Assembly (NCBI GenBank): GCA_018713185.1
Contig: DVFQ01000071.1
Span: 1-44,853, forward strand
Direction: 5' to 3'
From: Candidatus Copromonas avistercoris (nom. illeg.)
GTDB taxonomy: Bacteria; Bacillota; Clostridia; Lachnospirales; Lachnospiraceae
Length of the DNA: 44,853 nucleotides
The number at the start of each line of letters is the position of its first letter. The stretch's first letter is position 1. Made by a program: the position numbers and the translations under genes. Below are positions 24,944 through 32,619 of the stretch, piece after piece. The notes beneath the pieces were generated by a model, which saw nothing but the letters and a program-made list of their open reading frames with translations, was not told where the DNA came from and searched no databases.

Positions 24944-26730
24944 TCGGAATCGCCTCCCATCTGGATTTCGCTGATTTCCCGATATACGCCGCAGGATTTT
25001 AAAAGTTCTTCGTGGGTTCCCAGGCCCTGGCAGACGCCGTCCTCCAAGACCAGGATCTGATCGCAGTGGAGGATGGAGCTGACCCGCTGGGCGATGATGA
25101 TGGTTGTGGCTGCTCCGTAGCGTTCTTCCAGTTCTTTTCGGAAGGCGGCGTCGGTTTTATAGTCCAGAGCGCTGGAGGAATCATCCAGGATCAGGATCTC
25201 CGGACGTCCAGATAAAGCCCTCGCGATCAAAACCCGCTGCTTCTGGCCGCCGCTTAGGTTCGCGCCCTTGACGGCGATCTGGGTATCGTATCCGCCGGCG
25301 GCTTCGATAAATTCCTCCGCCTGGGCCGTATGGGCCGCTTCTTTTATGGCATCCATGGAAAGCTTCCGGCCCATATCGATATTTTCCAGCAGCGTTTCCT
25401 TAAACAGCGTGTCATTTTGGAAGACCACGCCGAATTTTTGCCGCAGCTCTTTTAACGGGAAGGTCGTAATGTTCCTTCCGTCGATCCGGATTTCCCCGCT
25501 GTCCAGATCATAAAGACGCAAAAGCAGCTGAACAAGGGTGCTTTTTCCGGCTCCCGTCGGGCCGATGATGCCCAAGGACTGTCCGTGCTTTAAAGACAGG
25601 GAAATATGGCTCAAATTGGTTCGGGAGGCGGATTTATGGTAGGAAAAGGTTACGTCCCTAAGCTCGATGTGGGGCGCGGCTGCCGGTTTTTCGCTGCCGG
25701 CGGCCGCCGAAGAAGAGGTCTTAGCGTTTCCGGCCTCCGATGTTCCGGTGCCTCCGTTTTCCGACTCGGCCGGAAAGATCATCATATCCGGCGGCGTATT
25801 TAATACCTCCGCGATCCGGTCGGCGCTGGCCGCCGCCCGGGAATACATGGTGATCAGGCGGGATACGGCCATGACGGCGTTTAAGATAATGGTAAAATAG
25901 GTCAGGAAGGCGACGATGACGCCCGGTTTCATGCTGCCGGTGGAAACCCGCCAGGCGCCCACCAGGATAACAAGGACAAGCCCGGTATTTAACAGCATAT
26001 TGATCAGAGGGCTGGAAGCGGCCATGGTGATGCTGGCCGTCGACTCGTCCTTGGTCAGTTGCCGGTTGACCGTATCGTAGCGGTCCATCTCATACTGGCC
26101 GCGGCTTAAGGCCTTGATGACCCGGATGCCGGTGGAATTTTCCCGCACCACCCGGATCATGTTGTCGGCGGATTTCTGAGCCTGGATGAAAAGCGGAATG
26201 CTCTTTTTGCTGATATGGGCCACCACCAGGATCATAAAGGGCAGCAGGACGCAGAGGATGGCGGAAAGGTAAGGATCGATGGCCATGGTGATGGCGATGC
26301 CGCCCAAAAACAGGATCGGAGCGCGCACGCCCATTCTCTGGATCATATTCAGCATCCGGTGGAGATTGTAGGTGTCGGAGGTCATCCGTGTTACTAAGGA
26401 CGGAATCGTAAAGAAATCCACCTGGGAGCCGGATAAATAGGAGATCCGGTAAAAGAGGTCGTAGCGCAGCGCATGGATCACGTCCCGGGAAACGGCGGAA
26501 GCGATCCGGTTGGCCCAGACATTGGTAAGAAGCACCAGGGCCGCGCACAAGATCATCAAAAGGCCCCACCGGACCACAAGGCCGATATCGTTTTTCGGCG
26601 TTACCTCGTCTATGATATAGGAAAGAATATACGGGATCAGAAGGTCCATGATGGTGCCGGAAAATTTAATAAAAAATCCGAAGCACATGGTAAGGACATG
26701 CGGTTTTAGATATCTAAGGAAATATTTCAT
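24940..26730 (-). CDS. ABC exporter, half-transporter with degenerate catalytic site
   Basis: Partner half-transporter of 596 residues. The membrane domain is followed by a Gly/Ser/Ala-rich linker (about residues 320-350) and an ATPase domain with Walker A GPTGAGKSTL, signature LSGGQKQR and H-loop AQRVSSI. Walker B reads LILDDSSSALD: Asp replaces the catalytic Glu. One degenerate and one canonical site is the hallmark of heterodimeric exporters such as BmrCD, EfrAB or TM287/288. The start overlaps the MarR gene stop by 4 bases, so regulator and pump form one operon. Confidence 0.9.
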   Translation of the reverse strand: MKYFLRYLKPHVLTMCFGFFIKFSGTIMDLLIPYILSYIIDEVTPKNDIGLVVRWGLLMILCAALVLLTNVWANRIASAVSRDVIHALRYDLFYRISYLSGSQVDFFTIPSLVTRMTSDTYNLHRMLNMIQRMGVRAPILFLGGIAITMAIDPYLSAILCVLLPFMILVVAHISKKSIPLFIQAQKSADNMIRVVRENSTGIRVIKALSRGQYEMDRYDTVNRQLTKDESTASITMAASSPLINMLLNTGLVLVILVGAWRVSTGSMKPGVIVAFLTYFTIILNAVMAVSRLITMYSRAAASADRIAEVLNTPPDMMIFPAESENGGTGTSEAGNAKTSSSAAAGSEKPAAAPHIELRDVTFSYHKSASRTNLSHISLSLKHGQSLGIIGPTGAGKSTLVQLLLRLYDLDSGEIRIDGRNITTFPLKELRQKFGVVFQNDTLFKETLLENIDMGRKLSMDAIKEAAHTAQAEEFIEAAGGYDTQIAVKGANLSGGQKQRVLIARALSGRPEILILDDSSSALDYKTDAAFRKELEERYGAATTIIIAQRVSSILHCDQILVLEDGVCQGLGTHEELLKSCGVYREISEIQMGGDSE

Positions 26731-27191
26731 TTTCCAGAACCTCCCATCTCTGATTCGGCGCGGTCAAGGAGCGCTTTCGCCCGGTCGGCCATAACGCCCA
26801 AAAGCCGGTCGAGGGTCTGCAGCTCTTCTTTGGAAAATCCTTCGGTCAGGATATCGGAAAACTGCTCGTCAAGTCCCCGGCCCTCCTGATGGATCCGCTT
26901 AGCGGCGGGAAGGGCGATGACCTTTTTGGAACGGCCGTCCTTGTCGTCCTCGACGCGGACTAAATAGCCCTTGGCCTCCAGCTTTTGGAGCGTCCGCGTG
27001 ATCATAGCCTTGTCAACGCTCAGATCTTCGGCCAGATGCCGCTGGCTTACCTCGCCGTGGAAGCCCACATGGCGGAGAAGCTGAAATTCGGACGGGGATA
27101 GATCCCCCTGGGTTCTATGGTTCATGGAATACCGCTGTCCGAGACGGTAGAGACGGCGGATTTTTCGATATAGAGAAATAGAAGCGTCCAT
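26727..27191 (-). CDS. MarR-family transcriptional regulator
   Basis: A winged-helix repressor of 154 residues. The ORF track extends far upstream; ATG 27191 (MDASISLY) is preceded by GAGGTG at 6 bases. The DNA-binding region reads LSPSEFQLLRHVGFHGEVSQ, DLSVDKAMITRTLQKLEAKG and the wing VRVEDDKDGRSKKVIAL. As first gene of the exporter operon, with a palindrome across its own -35, it very likely autorepresses and releases on binding a pump substrate. Confidence 0.92.
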   Translation of the reverse strand: MDASISLYRKIRRLYRLGQRYSMNHRTQGDLSPSEFQLLRHVGFHGEVSQRHLAEDLSVDKAMITRTLQKLEAKGYLVRVEDDKDGRSKKVIALPAAKRIHQEGRGLDEQFSDILTEGFSKEELQTLDRLLGVMADRAKALLDRAESEMGGSGK

Positions 27192-27221
27192 TGCATTCAC
27201 CTCGAATCCGTGGATGATTCT

Positions 27222-27250
27222 ATTATAGGATGATAAAGTTGACATGTCAA
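27222..27250 (-). promoter_or_regulatory. Promoter and MarR operator of exporter operon
   Basis: On the minus strand TTGACA (27245-27250), 17-base spacer, TATAAT (27222-27227). The -35 is part of the perfect 12-base palindrome TTGACATGTCAA (27239-27250), a good fit for a MarR dimer site that occludes RNA polymerase. Confidence 0.85.
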
Positions 27251-27275
27251 CTGGTTGGAGGCGGGCGGAAAGCGA

Positions 27276-27304
27276 TTGACAGCCGGAAAGGGGTATTGTA
27301 CACT
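27276..27304 (+). promoter_or_regulatory. Promoter of CNNM/CorC-type gene
   Basis: TTGACA (27276-27281), 17-base spacer, TACACT (27299-27304). It is divergent from, and only 25 bases away from, the MarR operator. Confidence 0.65.
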
Positions 27305-27399
27305 GTAAGAAAAATGGTTGCGGTTTCGGGACGCCGGGTTTGGCATGGGATCGAAGCTGTCCCGCGGGACCCGAACCAAAAGCATGAAAGAAAGAGAGT

Positions 27400-28698
27400 G
27401 TGATTTTCTTGGACTCAGGGGAAGTCCTGCAAATTGGGATCGTGATCGGCCTTTTGGTTTTGTCGGCCTTGTTCTCGCTGGCGGAAACGGCGATGGCGGA
27501 CGTAAGCAAGATCCGGATCCGCGGCCTCGCGGAAGCGGGAGATAAGCAGGCGCAGATGCTGATGAAGGTGTTTGAGCGCCATGGGAAGATGATCAATACG
27601 ATCCTGATCTGCGATACGGCGGCCAATCTTGCGGCGGCGATTTTGATGACCCTTTTGGTAACCACCCATTTCGGAAGGCAGTACGTCTGGGCGGGAGCGG
27701 TCCCGGCGGCGTTTCTTGTCTTGATCTTAGGGGAGATCGCCCCGAAAACGGCGGCGGCTCTTTATGCGGAAAAGCTGTCGCTGGCTCTGGCGAAGCCGGT
27801 GTACGGCCTGATGGTCCTGTTTACTCCGGTCTTGTTTTTGGTGGAAAAGCTTTCCAATCTTGTCCTTCTGCTGTTTCGGATCAATCCGAAGAAGAAGCCG
27901 GAGGCGATCACGGAGGAAGACTTAAGGACGATCGTGGAAGTGGGCCATGAAGAAGGCGTGATCGAGTCGGATGAGAAGAAGATGATCTATAACGTATTCG
28001 ACTTCGGCGATTCTGTGGCAAAGGATATTATGGTGCCGCGGACGGATATGGCCTGTATCGACGCGGAGGCCACCTACGAGGAATTTATGGAGGTGGTCCG
28101 GGAGCAGATGTACACCCGGTACCCGGTCTATGAGGAAACGACGGACCATGTGATCGGCATCATCAACATCAAGGACGTGCTGCTGGCGGAGCGCCGCCAG
28201 GAATTTTGCATCCGGGATTACTTAAGAGAACCGTACTATACATACGAATACATGAAGACGGCGGATTTAATGGTGGAGCTTCGGAAGACCCAGAACAATA
28301 TCGCCATTGTGCTGGATGAATACGGAGCGACGGCCGGATTGATCACGCTGGAGGACATGCTGGAGGAGATCGTAGGCGAGATCCGGGACGAGTATGACGA
28401 GGACGAGGAAGACTTCATCCGCAGGCTCGGCCCGTCGGAATACGTGGTAGAGGCCTCGATGCATCTGGATGATCTCAACGATCTTCTGGGCCTTTCTTTA
28501 GAGTCGGAGGACTATGATTCCATCGGCGGCTTTATGATCGGTATGCTGGATCATCTGCCGGAGCAGGGCGAAGAGGTGACATTCCAGAATCTGCGCCTTG
28601 TGGCGGACCAGGTGGACGGCAACCGGATCGACAAGGTTCATATCTACCTGACGGAGGAGCCGAAGGAGCAGCCGGAGGAGAAAATGGCGAAAAATTAG
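27400..28698 (+). CDS. CNNM/CorC (hemolysin-like) transporter with CBS domains
   Basis: A 432-residue protein of the DUF21-CBS-CorC_HlyC architecture, linked in related families to Mg2+ or Co2+ efflux and resistance. The N-terminal DUF21 membrane domain spans about residues 5-185 (SALFSLAETAMADVSKIRIR). A CBS pair follows from VAKDIMVPRTDMACID to about 335 (IVLDEYGATAGLITLEDMLE). The C-terminal CorC_HlyC domain covers about 355-425. The start is GTG at 27400, with a weak AAAGAGAG upstream; TTG 27409 is an alternative. Older annotations call such proteins hemolysins without direct evidence. Confidence 0.88.
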   Translation: MIFLDSGEVLQIGIVIGLLVLSALFSLAETAMADVSKIRIRGLAEAGDKQAQMLMKVFERHGKMINTILICDTAANLAAAILMTLLVTTHFGRQYVWAGAVPAAFLVLILGEIAPKTAAALYAEKLSLALAKPVYGLMVLFTPVLFLVEKLSNLVLLLFRINPKKKPEAITEEDLRTIVEVGHEEGVIESDEKKMIYNVFDFGDSVAKDIMVPRTDMACIDAEATYEEFMEVVREQMYTRYPVYEETTDHVIGIINIKDVLLAERRQEFCIRDYLREPYYTYEYMKTADLMVELRKTQNNIAIVLDEYGATAGLITLEDMLEEIVGEIRDEYDEDEEDFIRRLGPSEYVVEASMHLDDLNDLLGLSLESEDYDSIGGFMIGMLDHLPEQGEEVTFQNLRLVADQVDGNRIDKVHIYLTEEPKEQPEEKMAKN

Positions 28699-28740
28699 CA
28701 AAAACTTAGCACAAAGTAGGGCGGGAAAAGCAAGTTCCTA

Positions 28741-28769
28741 TTGACAATTTTTGCTAAAACGGTTATAGT
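28741..28769 (+). promoter_or_regulatory. Promoter of riboswitch/decarboxylase-beta unit
   Basis: TTGACA (28741-28746), 17-base spacer, TATAGT (28764-28769), immediately before the structured leader. Confidence 0.85.
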
Positions 28770-28775
28770 TTAACC

Positions 28776-28866
28776 GACAAAGAGGGAGTAGTTAAAATGT
28801 ATCGTCAACATGCACGGCGGCAACGCCTGGCGGTGCATACCAGCTGTACAGGTAACGAGACTTTTT
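28776..28866 (+). promoter_or_regulatory. yybP-ykoY-like (Mn2+) riboswitch aptamer
   Basis: The leader opens with AAAGAGGGAGTAG and closes with GGTAACGAGACTTTTTG. These match the conserved 5' GGGGAGUAG and 3' ACGAGACCUUU segments of the yybP-ykoY family, and the ends can pair to form P1. Between them are GTCAACATGCAC and GTGCATAC, which form a helix, and GGCGGCAACGCC. Known members sense Mn2+ and mostly turn expression on. The identification is by eye from conserved segments, not by covariance model. Confidence 0.7.
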
Positions 28867-28904
28867 GCAGATCGCAAGCTTTTCTGCAAAAGGTCTCTTT
28901 TTTT
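28857..28904 (+). terminator. Riboswitch-controlled terminator
   Basis: GAGACTTTTTGCAGA pairs with TCTGCAAAAGGTCTC, followed by eight T residues. The left arm GAGAC is also the 3' strand of the aptamer's P1, so ligand binding and termination are mutually exclusive. Confidence 0.85.
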
Positions 28905-28947
28905 GTCAGGGAAGGGCACACCGGCTTTTTCTAGGATAAGAAGCCTT

Positions 28948-28991
28948 GCCGCGCATGCTTTCTAAAAAAGAAAGCGCTGGGTTCGCGCGGC
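28948..28991 (+). other. Stable 5'UTR hairpin before decarboxylase-beta gene
   Basis: GCCGCGC (28948-28954) pairs with GCGCGGC (28985-28991), enclosing a second hairpin GCTTTCT/AGAAAGC (28957-28975). GTTTT follows. It may be a second weak terminator or an mRNA-stabilising structure; no family recognised. Confidence 0.4.
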
Positions 28992-29038
28992 GTTTTGGCT
29001 GGAACGGCTGCTCGGTATAGTTTTAAGGAGGAATCTGT

Positions 29039-30166
29039 ATGGAATTTCTATGGGAAGGCCTATTGTCCATTACCTGGCAGCAGGCTGTAATGTATGTGGT
29101 GGGTGCATTATTGATCTACCTCGCGATCGAGAAGGATTACGAACCGTCCCTTCTTCTTCCGATGGGCTTTGGCGCGATCCTGGTCAACATTCCCGGAAGC
29201 GGCGCTCTGAACCAGTTTATGGAAGGCGCCGGGGAAACGCACGGTATCGTGCAGTGGCTGTTTGAAACCGGAATTGAGGCTTCGGAAGCATTCCCGCTCC
29301 TGCTGTTTATCGGTATTGGAGCGATGATCGACTTCGGTCCCCTTCTTTCCAATCCGAAGATGTTCCTGTTTGGCGCTGCCGCCCAGTTTGGTATCTTCTT
29401 TACCATCGTATTCGCGGCAATCCTTGGATTCGACATTAAGGACGCGGCTTCCATCGGTATCATCGGTGCGGCTGACGGCCCGACGTCCATCCTGGTATCT
29501 CAGGTATTAAAGTCCAATTATATCGGCCCGATCGCCGTAGCGGCTTATTCCTACATGGCGCTGGTGCCGATCATCCAGCCGGCTGTTATCAAGGTGGTTA
29601 CGACGAAGAAAGAGCGTTCGATCCATATGGCATATAAGCCGGGCCAGGTAACAAGATTTACAAGGATCGTATTCCCGATCATCGTTACTTTCGTCGCGGG
29701 TCTGGTAGCTCCGGCTTCCGTATCCCTGGTTGGTTTCCTGATGTTCGGTAACCTGATCCGTGAGTGCGGCTGCTTAAACAGCCTTTCTGAGACGGCTCAG
29801 AACACCCTTGCGAACTTGATCACTCTGCTCCTGGGTATTACGATCGCCTTCTCCATGCGTGCGGAAGACTTCGTAGCTCCTCAGACGATCATGATCATGG
29901 CTCTGGGACTGTTCGCGTTCGTATTCGATACGGTCGGCGGTGTTCTGTTCGCAAAGATCCTCAACATCTTCTCCAAGACGAAGATGAACCCGATGATCGG
30001 CGCTGCCGGTATTTCCGCGTTCCCGATGTCCGCCCGTGTAATTGAGAAGATGGGCGTATCGGAGGATCCCACGAACCATCTTCTGATGCATGCCATCGGC
30101 GCCAACGTATCCGGACAGGTTGCCTCCGCGGTAGCGGGCGGTATCATTCTCGGATTCTTTATGTAA
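29039..30166 (+). CDS. Na+-translocating decarboxylase beta subunit (OadB/GcdB/MmdB family)
   Basis: An integral membrane subunit of 375 residues that couples decarboxylation of a biotin-bound carboxyl group to Na+ export. About nine to eleven hydrophobic segments are visible. The conserved region with the catalytic Asp is SIGIIGAADGPTSILVSQ, and the C-terminal GAAGISAFPMSARVI is typical for the family. TAAGGAGG precedes the start. No alpha (carboxyltransferase) or biotin-carrier gene lies nearby; only a tiny membrane protein follows. The actual decarboxylase (oxaloacetate, glutaconyl-CoA or methylmalonyl-CoA) cannot be decided here. Confidence 0.92.
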   Translation: MEFLWEGLLSITWQQAVMYVVGALLIYLAIEKDYEPSLLLPMGFGAILVNIPGSGALNQFMEGAGETHGIVQWLFETGIEASEAFPLLLFIGIGAMIDFGPLLSNPKMFLFGAAAQFGIFFTIVFAAILGFDIKDAASIGIIGAADGPTSILVSQVLKSNYIGPIAVAAYSYMALVPIIQPAVIKVVTTKKERSIHMAYKPGQVTRFTRIVFPIIVTFVAGLVAPASVSLVGFLMFGNLIRECGCLNSLSETAQNTLANLITLLLGITIAFSMRAEDFVAPQTIMIMALGLFAFVFDTVGGVLFAKILNIFSKTKMNPMIGAAGISAFPMSARVIEKMGVSEDPTNHLLMHAIGANVSGQVASAVAGGIILGFFM

Positions 30167-30178
30167 GGAGGAGAGATT

Positions 30179-30298
30179 ATGAGTGCAAATGTTCTTCAGG
30201 CCATCAACATTATGTGGATGGGCATGATCGGTATCTTTGTTGTAATTGGAATTCTTGCTCTGGTGGTTTATCTGCTGGCAAAGTTCGGAAACAAGTAA
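30179..30298 (+). CDS. 39-residue membrane protein, OadG-like
   Basis: A short ORF absent from the ORF track, 12 bases after the beta subunit, with ribosome binding site TAAGGAGGAGAG. It encodes MSANVLQAINIMWMGMIGIF and continues with one strongly hydrophobic segment to a short basic end (AKFGNK). The position, size and single helix resemble a minimal OadG/gamma-type subunit, which anchors or stabilises the complex. Without a family match the role is inference, but the ribosome binding site and placement make it very likely to be translated. Confidence 0.75.
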   Translation: MSANVLQAINIMWMGMIGIFVVIGILALVVYLLAKFGNK

Positions 30299-30361
30299 AA
30301 TACGGGACAGGAGGTCTGTCCTGGAAATAAATGGTCGCGGGCTGCAAAAACGCGGCGGGAA

Positions 30362-30397
30362 AAGGGCGCTTGGGAATCGGTTCCGGGCGCTCTTTTT
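30362..30397 (+). terminator. Terminator of decarboxylase operon
   Basis: AGGGCGC and GCGCTCT (one G-T pair) with the inner pairing GGGAA/TTCC are followed by TTTT. It overlaps the stop codon of the convergent TIGR04086 gene. Confidence 0.7.
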
Positions 30398-30755
30398 AGC
30401 TGATCATTCCGCCGGCCATTCCGCTGAGAGCGCACATGGCCAGTACGGAGAGGGGACGGATGGGCTCCGCCGTCATGCCGCCGCTTTGGGCCATGGACAT
30501 GCAAAACAGAAAGAGAAAGTAGAGGAGCCCGATGAGAAGGCCCCACAGGAAACGGCGGGTCTTCATGGTTTTTCCGGCAATGAGGCCGCCTAAGAGGCAG
30601 GACAGGATATAAACGGCGTTGACCGCCGCGTTGACCTCCGGCTCCCTTAGGTGGAACTGGAACAGGGCAAAGGAAAGGGCGGCTAAGAGGACCGCGGAGA
30701 TCACGTAGGTGACGATCAGGGTGCGGACAACGCGCCAGAGGGTATTGATCTGCAT
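30396..30755 (-). CDS. TIGR04086-type four-helix membrane protein
   Basis: A 119-residue membrane protein with four hydrophobic segments; GLIAGKTMKTRRFLWGLLIGL lies between the second and third. Proteins of this kind (TIGR04086/YrzE) are widespread in Clostridia and often lie near yajC, tgt and the SCIFF genes, as here. AAAGGAG precedes the start at good distance. Function unknown. Confidence 0.7.
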   Translation of the reverse strand: MQINTLWRVVRTLIVTYVISAVLLAALSFALFQFHLREPEVNAAVNAVYILSCLLGGLIAGKTMKTRRFLWGLLIGLLYFLFLFCMSMAQSGGMTAEPIRPLSVLAMCALSGMAGGMIS

Positions 30756-30849
30756 AAAAAACTCCTTTCAGGCCGGGCTTTGGATTTAGGGCCCGGGGTG
30801 TCACCACAATATATTCCGCCGGGCGTCCTGACATGCCTCATTATCCCTA

Positions 30850-30878
30850 TTGCATAAAAGAAAATCGTATGATATAAT
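30850..30878 (+). promoter_or_regulatory. Promoter of SCIFF precursor
   Basis: TTGCAT (30850-30855), 17-base spacer, TATAAT (30873-30878), 43 bases before the precursor start. Confidence 0.8.
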
Positions 30879-30920
30879 TTCTTAACGAGTTTGAGAGTAG
30901 CGATATAGGAGGAACAGAAT

Positions 30921-31067
30921 ATGAGACACGTAAAGACATTAAGCTCCAACACATTAAAGAACAGCATGAAAAAGGGCGGCTGCGGCGAGTGCCAGACTTC
31001 CTGCCAGTCCGCATGCAAGACTTCCTGCACGGTTGGCAACCAGAGCTGCGAAAACAGCAATCGGTAA
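30921..31067 (+). CDS. scfA: SCIFF ranthipeptide precursor (six cysteines in forty-five)
   Basis: A 48-residue peptide too short for the ORF track. TAGGAGG precedes ATG 30921. The leader MRHVKTLSSNTLKNSMKKGG is followed by six cysteines (positions 21, 24, 28, 32, 36 and 43) in CGECQTSCQSACKTSC and a final QSC. This is the classic SCIFF pattern. The radical-SAM maturase next door forms thioether links from cysteine sulfur to non-alpha carbons. SCIFF peptides are near-universal in Clostridia; their role is unsettled, with quorum-type signalling proposed for some. Confidence 0.95.
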   Translation: MRHVKTLSSNTLKNSMKKGGCGECQTSCQSACKTSCTVGNQSCENSNR

Positions 31068-31088
31068 GCCGGGAAATCCAAATAATGG

Positions 31089-31108
31089 GGAGCCGGATGT
31101 CCGGCTCC
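31089..31108 (+). other. Intergenic hairpin between SCIFF precursor and maturase
   Basis: GGAGCCGG-ATGT-CCGGCTCC is a perfect 8-bp stem 22 bases after the precursor stop, with no T-run. It could shield the 3' end of a short precursor mRNA and so favour precursor over maturase. Confidence 0.5.
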
Positions 31109-31211
31109 GTGGGAAGACCCCTACGGTCCTATGACTGCAGGGGGATTCTTTTGAGAGCTTACAAGCTGCCGCGCCCTTGGGGGCGAAGGCAGAGAAATTG
31201 GAGATGCGACG

Positions 31212-32612
31212 TTGATACATCAATATAAAAATAACGGATATTACATCATTCTGGACGTAAATAGCGGCTCGGTCCATTCGGCGGACGCCCTTCTTTACGA
31301 CGCGGTGGAAATCCTTTCCGGGATTGTCCCGGATATGGAAACGCCGGCGCCTCTTACAAAGGAGCAGAAGCAGGCGGTCCGCACGGCCCTTGCGGGAAGG
31401 TACGAGGCGGCGGAGACCCTGGAGGTTCTGGAGGAGATCCAGGCATTGATCGACGCGGAAGAGCTGTTTACGGCGGATGTTTATAAAAATTATGTCATGG
31501 ACTTTAAGAAGCGGCAGACCGTAGTAAAGGCCCTCTGTCTCCATATTGCCCATGACTGCAACCTGGCCTGCAAATACTGCTTTGCCGAGGAAGGCGAGTA
31601 CCATGGACGGCGGGCGCTGATGAGCTTTGAGGTGGGAAAAAAGGCGCTGGATTTCTTGATCGCCAATTCCGGGAACCGGGTAAACCTGGAGGTGGATTTC
31701 TTCGGCGGGGAGCCGTTAATGAACTGGGATGTGGTAAAGCAGCTGGTGGAATACGGCCGTTCCCGGGAGAAGGAATGCAATAAGAAATTCCGCTTTACAA
31801 TCACCACCAACGGAGTCCTGTTAAACGACGAGATCATGGATTTCTGCAACCGGGAAATGAGCAACGTGGTTTTAAGCCTGGACGGACGCAAAGAGGTCAA
31901 CGACCGGATGCGCCCCTTCAGGAACGGCAGCGGAAGCTACGACCTGATCGTTCCCAAATTCCAGAAATTCGCGGAATCCAGAGGAACAAAGGACTATTTT
32001 GTCCGGGGAACCTTTACGAGAAATAATCTGGATTTTTCCAAAGATGTTCTTCATTTTGCCGACCTGGGCTTTAAAAAGCTTTCGATCGAGCCGGTGGTGG
32101 CGGATCCCAAGGAGCCCTATTCGATCCGCGAGGAGGATCTGCCCCAGATCATGGAGGAGTACGACCGCCTTGCCAAGGAATTTATTAAACGGAAGAAAGA
32201 GGGACGGGGCTTCCAGTTCTTCCACTTTATGATCGATCTGAACCAGGGGCCCTGCGTCGCCAAGCGGCTTTCCGGCTGCGGTTCCGGAACCGAATATCTG
32301 GCGGTTACGCCCTGGGGAGATTTCTATCCCTGCCATCAGTTCGTGGGCATGGAGGATTTCCTCTTGGGAAATGTGGACGAAGGAATTACCAACACGAAGG
32401 TGCGCGACGAGTTTAAGCTCTGCAACGTGTACGCCAGAGAAAAATGCAGGGACTGCTTTGCCAGATTCTATTGCAGCGGCGGCTGCGCGGCCAACGCGTA
32501 TAATTTCAGCGGGGATATTACCGGCGCTTACGAGATCGGCTGCGCGATGCAGAAAAAGCGGATCGAGTGCGCGATCATGATCCGGGCGGCCCTGGCGGAG
32601 GACGGAGAATAA
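31212..32612 (+). CDS. scfB: SCIFF radical-SAM/SPASM maturase
   Basis: A 466-residue thioether-forming peptide maturase. Residues 1-95 form a RiPP-recognition-like N-terminal domain (MIHQYKNNGYYIILDVNSGS). The radical-SAM cluster motif is CNLACKYC (Cys116, Cys120, Cys123), with FFGGEPLMNW for SAM binding. The C-terminal SPASM domain has two auxiliary 4Fe-4S sites: CGSGTEYLAVTPWGDFYPC, then CRDCFARFYCSGGC and a late Cys in YEIGCAMQ. The start is TTG at 31212, supported by TGGAG 8 bases upstream and by family N-termini. It lies 144 bases after the precursor and 7 bases before tgt. Confidence 0.95.
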   Translation: MIHQYKNNGYYIILDVNSGSVHSADALLYDAVEILSGIVPDMETPAPLTKEQKQAVRTALAGRYEAAETLEVLEEIQALIDAEELFTADVYKNYVMDFKKRQTVVKALCLHIAHDCNLACKYCFAEEGEYHGRRALMSFEVGKKALDFLIANSGNRVNLEVDFFGGEPLMNWDVVKQLVEYGRSREKECNKKFRFTITTNGVLLNDEIMDFCNREMSNVVLSLDGRKEVNDRMRPFRNGSGSYDLIVPKFQKFAESRGTKDYFVRGTFTRNNLDFSKDVLHFADLGFKKLSIEPVVADPKEPYSIREEDLPQIMEEYDRLAKEFIKRKKEGRGFQFFHFMIDLNQGPCVAKRLSGCGSGTEYLAVTPWGDFYPCHQFVGMEDFLLGNVDEGITNTKVRDEFKLCNVYAREKCRDCFARFYCSGGCAANAYNFSGDITGAYEIGCAMQKKRIECAIMIRAALAEDGE

Positions 32613-32619
32613 GAGCTTT

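Noticed and set aside
26727-27665. 312-residue form of the MarR protein
   Set aside because: The extra N-terminal part crosses the promoter and operator and the divergent gene; the ATG at 27191 has a proper ribosome binding site.
28798-28935. ORF starting ATGTATCGTCAACATGC after GAGGGAGTAG, as a small gene
   Set aside because: It lies wholly inside the yybP-ykoY-like aptamer and terminator; the apparent ribosome binding site is the conserved GGGAGTAG of the riboswitch.
30921-31067. Bacteriocin or metallothionein for the Cys-rich peptide
   Set aside because: The cysteine spacing, leader and adjacent radical-SAM/SPASM enzyme match SCIFF precisely.
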